Positions 13,801 to 25,800 of a stretch of 64,000 nt of DNA are shown one piece after another. The translations under genes and the position numbers were made by a program. The stretch is from Elephas maximus indicus (taxonomy: Eukaryota > Chordata > Mammalia > Proboscidea > Elephantidae): positions 27,428,001-27,492,000 of the forward strand of contig NC_064826.1 in NCBI RefSeq assembly GCF_024166365.1. Direction: 5' to 3'. Every line of letters starts with the position of its first letter. Positions within the stretch are counted from its first letter, which is position 1. The notes below the pieces were generated by a model. That model was given only the letters and a program-made list of their open reading frames with translations, was not told the DNA's origin and ran no database searches.

Positions 13801-16800
13801 GGTATTTATTCAGTTTGCTAAAAATGGCACCTGAGGGGTATACCATGAGTCACAAAGGGGAAAGGTAGCTATTTTCTTCAGTCCTTACAGCACTCCTGAG
13901 AAGTAATTTTGGAATGATTGTACTCCATTTTAATAAGGAAAGTGACTCAGGAAGATCTAACCACTTATTCCCAGGCTTTTTCTTGAAAATAACCTGTACC
14001 ATTTGATAGCAGTTCCCGGAGTCTTTAAGATTTTATTTCTTTTCATATAGATCCTAAATAATTGATTTGGAATGCAATATTGATCAAAAATTTTACATAC
14101 AGTATTCAAAATGAGTCATCTGACCAGATTAAAAGGTCATACTGCCCCTATTCTAGACTATCCATGCATTGTCATAACTGGATTGACCACTGAGCTCCGC
14201 CAAAACATTCACTGGTCATTTTAGTCAAAAGAGCAGCCAAAACCAGTCAGCATCCCATCATTTGTCATTAAGTAGGGGAGGGGGACCAACTGGTTATCTG
14301 ACAATTTCACTTTGTAATCACTACTGTTCTTAGCACCGGAAAAAGAGGCATAGAATAAACTCACAGAGGCACTTGCCTACTTGATAAAAACAGTGAATAA
14401 TAAAGAACAGTATTGATTTTAATGCCCTCCTTGTGGTGTAGAGGAAGATAGACTAGTTTAATATTATTTTCATGACATTTTGAGAATGAAAGAAATCTTG
14501 GATTAATGAAATAGCAGTGAATGAAAAACAGGTCATGCGGCTCCCAATGGTTAAAGCGCTGAGCTGCTAACCAAAAGGTCGGCAGTTCAAACCCACCAGC
14601 CACCCCATGGGAGGAAGATCTGGCAGTCTGCTTCCATAAAGATTACAGCCTTGGGTAGTTTACTCTGCCCTATAGGGTTGCTATGAGTCAGAATCAGCTG
14701 GATGGCAACGGGTTTACTGTTACTTAAACTCTGTTATGTACCATTAAAAAAAAATTTTTTTTCTTTTTTTTATGTAACAGAATAGGCTCCAGTTTATCCG
14801 GAAAGAGCTTGGTTATTCATGTATTTTTTAAAAAGAGAAAGTATGGAACTTCGAAGGATAAAAATGGTTTTTTAACACTCAACCAGCATTTATTAGGTAC
14901 CTAGTATATGCCAACCCCCCTATGTTAGCACTTATGTTTTCTCATTCTTAACAGACATCATAGTGCCCATAAACTGTCATTTGCAGACTTCCTCATAGAG
15001 CTAAAAATTAAAATTGGCCCTGAATATGAACACAGAAGAAAAAAACATGAATCAAGTGCTTCTCTGGACTGCGTTAAAAATAATAATAAATGCAGCTGTG
15101 TACATAGATTGAGTTCCCCTATGGATGAGCCAAGGATCTTTTTTCCACATTGCATTGTTTTGTTATGTGGCATCCTTTCCATTATTCCTAAGCATTAAAG
15201 AGTAAGGCATCATAAAACAAGACTAGCCTTAGGAAGGGGCCACGTGAGAGAAGCATGGTATAGCAGCCGTTTGACTGGTTATTCTAACAGAGCATGGTTC
15301 TTCAAAGAACTTAGAAATGGGCTAAGAACTATCTTTCGTCTTTGTAAATATGGATGGCTTCAACTTGCAAGAAAATTTGGTTGGCTTCTTGGAAACAATT
15401 AATAGGCATCTCCAGTATTGCCGACAACCCTGTGTTAAGATGATGGTTAGTGACCACCAGGAGTGGTAGAGGCTGTTTTCTTAGTTGTCTGCTGGAAACA
15501 TCAAACTACCCTTAAAGAATCAGAGATTCTATTGAGGAAAAAAATGTCCAGACTGTTTTCTAAAGGGACATGGACTAAACTAGTAGTTATGAGCACAGAC
15601 TGGAACCCAGATATAAGATAGAAATCTCAATCCTGCCAGTTATGCTTGTTGTATGAATTGATTAAGTAAATTCCTTAGTATACACTGTTAACTACATACT
15701 GAAATCAGTTTCCATATATACAAAATGAGAATAATAATACCTACCTCATCATCAAGGTTGTTGTAAGAATTAAATGAAATTTTAACTGATGCACTAGAAC
15801 TTCCCATGGAAGATAAGAAACTATCAGATATTTTATAAACAGAATTCATTTTAATAATTATAGTAATAAGAATAAATAGTACCTTTGTTATTAATTCATT
15901 CATTCCTTATGACAACTTATTGTTTCATTTTTCTAATATGTGTCTACTTCAAAAAGATGCAAAAAAAAGCATCAGTTTTGTTTTTTTTTTAAAAAAACAG
16001 GCAATAGAAAGTTCGAGAACTCCGGATTTAAACAGTGTTTAAGCAGTATATGAAAGGAAAAGAATGACAATTTACCTTTCCTTTCAGCCCATTTTTACAA
16101 GAATCACAAACTATATTATTTCCTGTTCCTCTCACAGTCGTATTCATGGTATTGTTGTAGAGTGTAAGAATCTTGTTATTTTAAAGCAAGACTCATATAA
16201 TCTCTCCCTCATATTAGAGATGAGAAAACTGAGGTGTAGAGAAGGTAAGTGAAGGGCTCAATCAAGCAAATAGTTAATATTGTGAGAAGGGCCAACACCG
16301 CCCACCCTTCCCACTTCTGCATTCACGTTCTCTGGTGTGTGGACAGCCTGCCCACGGCTGCCAGGTCCAGTTGGAAATCTCTGTCTTTCCACCATGAACA
16401 TATTTGAGCCTAGCTTGGAATGTTGATAGATGTGGATTGGGTTGAACACTTCCTGTATTTTTAACTGTAATATGCTATTATCAGTGTCTCCTTAAATATA
16501 GCCCTTAACGGTATCCCACGATAGCAAAAAATAATCACTCTTAAAACTTTCAAAATGTTTGTACTTTTTGGATCTGTTTTTGGAACGAGATATGATCATT
16601 TCCGTGGGATGCCTTGAAAAGAGGGGCAGGGGGAGAGTTGGTTTTATTGAGTCAAATTTCTAATTAATATAAAATTTGCATTTTGGTATTTAGGAATGGG
16701 AAGCAAGTGAAACAGATGCTAAGAATTTAGCTATATTAGGTAGATGTACTGTTGACAAAAGGAACACTCAATATATAATGAAGTATGAGTATTTGCTTTT

Positions 16801-19800
16801 TAATATCCTGGCATAATTGTAGGACATTGATGTTTCTAAAATATTTTGTTACTCTCTATAGCTATTACATGATCCCAGCTGATAGCTTCTGTTTAGCAAA
16901 CTTATCAAAACTTTCTGCATTTCAGGAGAAAAAAAAAATGTTCTTTCATTCAATTCCACTTAACATTTAAAAGGTTTACATTTGCCAAGGTGAAATTTTC
17001 TAGCGACTCAACTTGTAAAACAGACGGCTTCCGCTGAAATAAATGAAGAAATAAGTTAACAGACATACTGTGGAAATTTCGCCGTTGCATGTCTTAGTAC
17101 CCTAAAAAGTGTTGTTGGTTTTTGTTGTGTTTTGTTTTTTCTTTTTCTGCTGTCCACCCATAGAGGAAAGCATAGCTGGAGAAGAATGAAAATATATCAA
17201 CTTGTTATACCAATTCATAATAATAAAAAGTTGAACACTTAAGTAGAAAATATATCAGATTTGTTCCCTAGCAAAACAGCTATTTGTACCTGGCCATCAT
17301 CATCAGAAGCGCCTTCTGACAGAAATCATTTGCTTGAAGCAGCCGCAATATATAAGCCCTATGTGGTCTTGTGATTCAGATTTAGGAACATCAACCACAG
17401 AGGGTCTGAAGGCATTGTGCATTAGTATGTATTGAGAACTCATTCCAGGTGGCAAGCAGCTGGACTTTTTTTAAATAAAACTTCCAAAATAACCATGAAG
17501 TGCTTGTTTTCAGGCGATAAGTGTTATATTTAATGGAATCATCCTCAAAATGCTCTAAATTAGGCAAGACAGGGAATTGTGAATATTTAATATATTTGTT
17601 TTGTATTTCCACCAGTCAACAGAATAATGAAATTCCTTAACTGCTTCTCTTTAACTTGGATGAAGAAAGCGCGGTGTGTTGCTAAATCTCTTTTCACCAG
17701 CACTGCGGAGAAACAACTTTAATCCTTGTTAGAAAATTGCCGAGTCTGGGACTGACAAAGAGCTCATGCTTGTTCCATTGTTGGTGCTCCGCGGCCCCAA
17801 GAGCAGAGCCCTTTACAGCTGCGTGGATCCCGCCCGGCTCAGCTGCACTATTTAGGAGAGGACGCTTGTCAATTTCTATTGACAATGGAAAGAGTTTTTC
17901 AGGGCCTGTAGCAGTGCTGACACAGTTGGGGATCAATGCCAGCCATTCAGACTGCACCCTCTTTCATTGCTTTGGTTTGTTAATTCAAGACTAAAGGTCC
18001 ACTGAGGGGGTTCAGGGTGTTTAAGAAAGCTGATGAACTGCAAGCGTTTATAGCCCTGGTGTGGCAATTTCCATAGTCAGTGGCAACTCCTGGCACTGAG
18101 GGAGCTGTGTCCTTGTTGACCCTCTTGTTATTAAAAATGCACAAGTGTTGCGCTTCTCAATATTTCAACACTCTTTCATTGTCAATACCACCTTCTGAGC
18201 CCTTCAGCTTGTTGCTTGCTCTAAAGATCTTCTTAGATTGGGTTTGAAAACTTCACCTTAAACACTAGATTAGACTGATGTTCTGTTTTCCGTGCTCCTG
18301 TTGATTTGTTGAACCTTCCCAGGGCTGGAAAGCAAGTAGCAGCTTGATAGGGAGACAGGCCGCTAATATGATTTACCAGTCTACAGTCATGCACAATAAG
18401 TGTGAATAAATACAGGGGTCTCACAGAGTCAACCCTAGCCTTTCCTTCTCTTTTATTTTTGCTTTAAAAGAGATAGCTCAAGAAAATGAAGTGAGTAATG
18501 CATGCCCTTACAGGAGTTGAATGAACCACGAAAAGAAAAAAACACGTATTTCATTGTTAAAGTGGTAGGCTGCCGTCATGGATTGATGTAGAAAAAAAAA
18601 AAATGTATACTATACACTTACTGCTTTATTCCTGTGTAGACCAAAGCAAAGAATAAACCAGTGTCGCCATCCCCGCGACTTCAGGGCAGGCTGCAGCGCC
18701 CCTTCCTTGTCACCCCCTGAAGGGAAAAAGTGAAGAGTCATCTAAGTTGTTTCATAAAATTAACTTTTCTGAAATGAAGAGATATTTTCTGAACATTCAG
18801 AATTGACTGTACATTCATCCTTTTCAAGTGTTGTTTATTTGGGTCGGGTGGGATGGGGTAGGCTGGGGTGGGCGAGAATGAAGCTAGCCTACCTTTGACT
18901 GTTTTCTCATAATGGAAAAACTGGGATCTAAGAATAAATTTTGTTCTTTCACCATATTCCAGCACCTAAAATTGGGACATATCAGTGCCCACATTAGAAA
19001 TAGGAAAATGCTAAGTTTCAGCTTGGTGGTTTTGTTTGTTTGGGGTGTGTGTGTGTGTGTGTGTGTGACCATATTCAAGAAAGCAGCAGTCCTAGCAGGG
19101 GTCTTTTTATTAGCCCATTCATAGTGGCAGCATAAACTCTGAGCTGAGCAAAGCTGAGCTGCTGCTTTCCCTTATTTGCTTGATTTAGCTGAAATTCCTC
19201 TTCCTAAATATACCTAAAAATAGATATTCTTATAGAGTATTTTTTTCTTATAGATTTTTTTCTTATTATACAATTTGCATTCAAAGTAAGATGGTGAATG
19301 GTAATATAGCTTGAGCATTTTCCTTAATGATACTTTTCTTTCCTCTATTTTTATAGTTGACTTTAGATCACTATATTCCCAAATTGTTTTTCTCTAAAAT
19401 TATATTCTTGGCACTGTGTTAAAGAAGTGATAGTAATAATAATTTCTGTGTTGTATTTGTTGTTCACTCAGTTATCACTTAATTGTCAATATCATTTATA
19501 TGGAATGGTAAAATGAATTTAAATTAATTTTAAATTATGTGCGGATATTTTTAAAAACATAAAAATATATATGGAGTCATTTTAAGAAAGTATTTTCACT
19601 TTCCCTCAAATTCATATGCTTTACCATATTTATCATAACTGTGCAGTCTAAGAGACGAATTAAGCGGTATGTTCTCTACACTTCGTACAATACATAATAT
19701 TTTCTGTCCCACCTCAAAAAAGAAAAATCCATCATCTTCTTCAGAAGGACTGTAATTTTGAATAGTCACATCCATTCTGCTAACACTTTAGCTTTCAAAT

Positions 19801-22800
19801 TACCTAGAGAGTGATATGGGGTAAGAATCTTAATTCAGAGCACCCATTCATTATCACCGATCCCTTTGAGTTTTTACCTGTATTAAAATAGAACTCAAGA
19901 ACTTGAGACTATAAATTATTTGAAATTAGGAAGTACAGATTTTAAGTAATGTCAGAAACTAAAGTGAGTATCTGTAAGGGATTTTGAGATTTAACATGTC
20001 AGCCCAAGTGCTAAATTCCCTAGCTGCTTATTTTTAACATAGGTGTGTCATTTTCTAAAACTTCTCATTTCTTATACTTTCAACACTCTTGAAAATTAAA
20101 AAAGTAATCATTTGGAAGGAGCAAAATTAGGTACATGAATAACATTTTAAAATATCGTGGCCTGTCCTGCATTTTAAAAGCTTAAAATTTTCATTCACCA
20201 TTTGATATAGTATTTAGTAAATCGGTAATTCCTTTTAATTAATTTATCTCACTTTATGAATGTACGTTCAGTATACTAATAAATTAATAGGAATAAGTGT
20301 GATGAAATGTGACACTAATTTATTTTTAATTTATTTTTAATTTATACTTAAAGTACCATTTTTTATGGTGCTAAATTTTATTAGAATAACATTAATAAAA
20401 ACAAGTCAAAATGAATCTCAGACTTATAGAGATTATTCTTAGAAGTTGAATTTTTTATTTTATTTTGTGGAGAAAAAAATTGTTTTAATTTTTTTATGTG
20501 TTTGAGCACCTAAAACATGCACACACATATGTGATTTGTAATGTCACTCTTTATGCTTACAAACAAGGCACAAAAATCTCTTCTCCTTCAAAAACTCTTT
20601 TTTGTTTCCTAAGTGCTTTCTGAACTTTGATATTTCTCACCGTTATGCGAACAAGTAGCCTTATTGTTGCTATATCACCTAAGTCTCGCTTCAGCCAGCA
20701 CATGGTCACCGAATCCCTTGAAATGTCATTATTCTTGACAGATTGCCGTTTTTTGAATACTGGAACACAATTTCTTCTTTTGTTACACCCATAAACACTT
20801 GTATACAAGCATAAAGTTACATTAGAGAAGAATTTCAGCCTTTTCCTCAGGAGAATTATAACAAACAGGGCAAAAATTCGAACCCTTCAAAAACACACAC
20901 AAAACAGAACATCTTTTCCTTCACGATTTGGTCAACTGGCATCTGTTTTGTGATTCTTACAATATATAAAAATTCCATTTTGATATGTTCCTTCCTAAGA
21001 TCTCAGTAAATCTTTATTATTAGATGATTTTAAAACATCTTGGCAAATACTTAACAACCAATAGCAGGTAAAGGTCTGATTGAGGATTACTCTTTTGTAA
21101 GCTGTGAATTTTTTTTCCTTTTTTTTTTTTTTGCCTTTGTTCTTTTGAAATCTTATTTCTGGGTATTGACGAGTGCTTTTTTTTTTTATGGCATAAGGCA
21201 TCTTACTCTCTGACTTTTACATAACATGTAGGATAATAGGAGATTTTGCTTTGAAAATAATTTCCCTGTTTTGTCCTGCTGTTTGGCAGTCCATTCAGTC
21301 ACATAACATGTATTTAGTACCCATTGTTACCTACAAATTACAAAGCAGCCCACTAGGCTGCAAAGTGCAAAAACACTGTTTCCCATGAATATGTTACAGC
21401 TGCAAGACTGTAATGTTAATTCACGTAAAGAACAGTCTAGGTCAACTTAGCAGATTTGCTAGCAAAACATACAGTTCTGTTAACAGGAAATTATAGCATT
21501 ATTGACTTCAAGTGCTGATCTGTGGTAATTTCAGAGTGTTTCATTACCCTCTCATTACCGAATCTGTTAAATGAATACTGCAAAGGTTGTTTTCTTTTTT
21601 GTTCTCCTCCCTTCTGCCCCATCCTTCTCTCCAGCAATGGTACAGCAGTTCCATGAAAGTCATTTGCGTATGGTTGGCTGATAGATTAGACCTTCAGCTT
21701 CATATTTACCAACTGAAGACGCTCATCAAGATTGTGAAGGTAAACAAAATGTGTTTAGATGTGACTTGCTCACCAAGCTATAAAGAATAACAGCAAGATA
21801 TTGACACACAAGAAAATTGTCTTTGATATCACTGAGTGAATAAAAAAAAATTTTTTTTTTTTTATTTAGGAGTACTTAAAAACCAGTGCTTGCTAAGACT
21901 GATTTGCTGTTGTTTACTTCCATTTTTAGTTAGATTACTAAATAACCATAATGTTCTATTTTTGCATTAATAAGTAAAAACTGTTATATTAGCAAGTAAG
22001 CATATATTGAGATAATGTATATCAACCCATAGTACATATTCCTGAACATCCTAGGCCCACAATAATTATGTATTAATTTTCTTAAGTATAGAAATGTTTT
22101 CTCATAATACATGTACTTCACACTTATAGGATCGTATATCATTACCAGGGCTTTGTGAACTGTTTCTGCTGGTAGAATAAGGAGGGTCTCAGGTTTTTTT
22201 ATAACCTGAAATGAACACTGTCACTCCCTGAGTTCTTTTGGATACGCGCTCTGTCCTATATGTTATGTCAGTTTGAGCATCAGAGACCATTCAAAACTAC
22301 TACCACAGACGCATATCAGCTCAGCAGGGCCGTTTTGACTTTGCTTTTCAAGAAGAAAGTTGATAACCTACGTGTTGTGTTTAGTGAGTAGGGGCTTTAA
22401 AATAATATATTTATTCAAAGTAATTCTTCACACTTTATAAATTCTGGCGGGAGCACATTTACCCATAGTATAACCTTTTCTTAAAATTAAAGACAGAAAT
22501 TCTATCTTATGGCAGAAAACATAGCTCTAAACTATGAGAATCAGCTGTTCTTTTTAACGGATGATCTTTACTTTCACTTTAGTAACATTTATCAAGTAAC
22601 AGTGTGTATGTATGTATATACACATACATGTATAGTGCACACACACACACACACGGAGTGATTCTCAAAGCGTCATTCTGGGCCCAGCATTATCAGCATC
22701 ACCTGGGAACTTATTAGAAATGCAAATTTCTGGCCCCCATCCCAAACCTACAGAATCAGAAATTCTAAGGATGAGGCCTGTCAATCTCTGTATCAACGAG

Positions 22801-25800
22801 CCCTCTAGATTATTCTGATGCACAGTAAAGTCTGAGGAGAACCACTGTATTGTATCATCAGAAGAAAGCTTCTTCCCATGTTAAAATGTTTCCCATCATT
22901 CTCTTGGTTTGTTTCTACAGTCTAATTAAAATATATATTCTTTTGTGCCATAGACACAAGGTTATCACAGGTTAGAAAGACCCGCAAGTAGGAAATTTCC
23001 ATTCTAAAGTCAGAAATTAGCACATCTCCTGCACAAAGAACCATTCCTGGGATGTTGCATAGTAGCTATCATGATTAGTCATAAATAGCAAGTAAAATTA
23101 TGGCCACCTGCTAATTTTTAATACTATAGCTACACATAATATTTCAATGGACAGAATACCTTTGGTCCAGAACACTTCCAGGTGCTTTTTCTTTTACAAA
23201 GAAACTGAAACAATACTATGATACGTTCACACTTGTCTTAGTTTCTATATTGCTTCTTCCTTGTTTCTGTAAATGTGACTTGAAGAGTTGTCAAATGAAG
23301 TTTGTTTTCCATAAGAGGGCATCAGGGTAATCTGTGTGCACCTTCTAAATATATGCTTAGGATAAGGTTGCAGTCTAGGCTGTGACTGTCAGAATTAGCT
23401 GGTTACCCTTAGGGTCAGCCGTATTTCCAAACTAATGTCCAGTGTATTCAAGATATCAGTAACTACAGATCAGTCAGCTGGTATTAGTTGATAGACTGTT
23501 AAGCTCTTAAACCCAAAAACCAAACCATTGCCTTCAAGGCCAACTCATAGCAACCCAATAGAACAGAGTAGAACTTGCCTCATAGGGTTTTCAAGGCTGT
23601 GATCTTTATGGAAGCACACTGCCGCACCTGTCTCCTACAGGGCGGCTGGTGGGTTCAAAACCTTTTGGTCAGAGGCCAAGTGCTTAACCACTGTGCCACC
23701 GGGGCTCCTTGTTAAAGCTCTTAGTTTTAGGATAAAAATTTTTGTTTTTTAAATATTAGTCCATCATTTGTTTCTTCCAGTTATTCCTTTTCACGTGTCA
23801 TTACAGCTTATAATCAAGCATTACTGAATGTTTTATAAAAGAACAATTGATAATTTCATGAGTTAATCAAATTTTCATTGTACCCCAATCCAAACAGATT
23901 TTCTTGCTTTAATATATTCTTCATTATGGCTATCGATAGTCAAGACCGACAAATATAAAATTAAATCTCATAAGTATGTTCATCCATGTTTTGCTTGGTC
24001 CCCAAGCTCAGCCAGTGCTTTCTTTAATCAAGTCATAGGGCTTTATTTAATAATTGCAAAGTATTATTTTCACAATTAAAATCTAGGTGACTTAATAACT
24101 TAATGTGCTAATAGTTTTTTTTTCCTTCCTTCTTTGGATATAAACAGACTTTAACCAATTTCATACATAGAATCATCAACTGTGTCCTGTTCATAGTGAT
24201 CATTTTCCAGTGAATTGAGGAAGCTACAGAGTACCAACTTTACAAAATTCTGAAGGCTCATAAGTATGCTTTCCTTCCATCCAGATCACTTAGACTTGGC
24301 CTGTAGGTGTACAGCAGAACAGTACATCCTACCAAGGAGCCAAACTACTCACCTCCAGCATGTAGTCCTTGTTACTCAGAAGGCATTGCCATTCTTCAGT
24401 GCCATGAAGATTTACACGATAGCCAACTTTGTGCCACGAAGACACTTAGACACTAATTGGTTCATTCATCTTGCTCATTAAGATTAAAAAAACAAAAAAA
24501 ATCCAGTAAGATTCCACAAAAGATTTAGGGCTATGAAGTTACTTGTGAAGTTTTAACATCAGAATGACTTGTTTGGGGTGAGGAAAAATCAAAACGGCGG
24601 ATAGGTTTGTGTTCTCCATAGCAGCCATATGATATTTAAAAGCAATAAATATAAATCAGGAGCCCTGGTGGTGCAGTGGCTAAGGACTCAGCTCCTAACT
24701 GAAAGGTTGGTGGCTCAAACCCACCCAGTGCCTCATGGAGAGAAAGACCTGGAGATCTGCTTCCGTAAAGATTACAGTTTAGAAAACCCTATGGAGCAGT
24801 TCTACCCTGTAACACATGGGGTCCTGAGTCGGAGCTGACTCAACAGCATCCAACAACAAACAAACTGCCTCTTGTGCTAAGAGAACAGAAGACAAGTGGA
24901 CAAGACCCTGTGATAGGCCCTTACATTGAGTAAGAGCCAAGAGAACCTTTGCAGCAGCCACAGAGTATAGCTAACCCACTGCTGTGGAGTCAATACCGAC
25001 TCACAGCGATCCTACAGGACAGCGTAGAACTGCCCCGTAGGGTTTCAAAGGAGTGGCTGGCTGGTGGATCTGAACTGCTAACCTTTTGGTTAGCAGCTGA
25101 ACTCTAAACCACTGTGCCACCAGGGCACCACAGAGGATATCTAAGTGTTGATAACATTTTATGAATTAATTTTTTTTTTTTTTTAAAGAGGGAGACAATT
25201 TGCAAGGATACCTGTCCTACAGCTCACCTAACTGGTTACTGCTTGGTAATAAAATAAGGAAGTGACGTTTTCACTGAATGTAAATTAGAAAGCCTCCAGG
25301 ACTAAAAATCCACAATACAAATCTGCCCTGGACAGCATCAATAATTAAGCTAAGTCTCAGGGAAGTCATTGCAATGAGCTATGGAAGTCCGACTCACAAA
25401 CTCAGTATATAATTGTCAGTGGGACAATAATACTTTATATCAGATGCATCATCTGTAGGTGGATATTTTATGTGTTGGACATATTTTTGATCTAACTTCA
25501 AGACTGTTAAGGGCTTGAACACAAATCTCTATGGTAATAATACCGTGGACATCGGTCACCAGATTCTCTACATGAAATTCACCTTTCAGAGTTACTTCAC
25601 AGGTTCTGATGCAAATTACCATGAGTTTCGGTGTGAGCCAGTGCCACCTTAATCATAATAAGCTGAACAGTTTAGAAAGAGAGTGTGAGGGTGATAGATT
25701 GTATGTGCCCTAAAATAAAATTAAAAAAAAAAAGCCCACTGCCGTCGAGTCGATTCCAACTCACAGCGACCCTATAGGACAGAGTAGAACTGCCCCACAG

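Larger units (their letters stand above)
1899..21634 (+). other. CADPS2: CADPS2 intron (19.7 kb)
   Basis: This intron is bounded by GTAAGT at 1899 and CTCCAG at 21634. It holds five AfroSINE-type copies, a MIR/L2/L3 relic cluster at 11-16 kb, an L1 3' fragment at 13.1-13.6 kb, CA/TG microsatellites at 12.9 and 19.0 kb, and two candidate regulatory stretches. The other intervals over 300 nt (for example 1899-3290, 8018-9420, 19125-21630) show only AT-rich single-copy-looking sequence. Confidence 0.85.
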
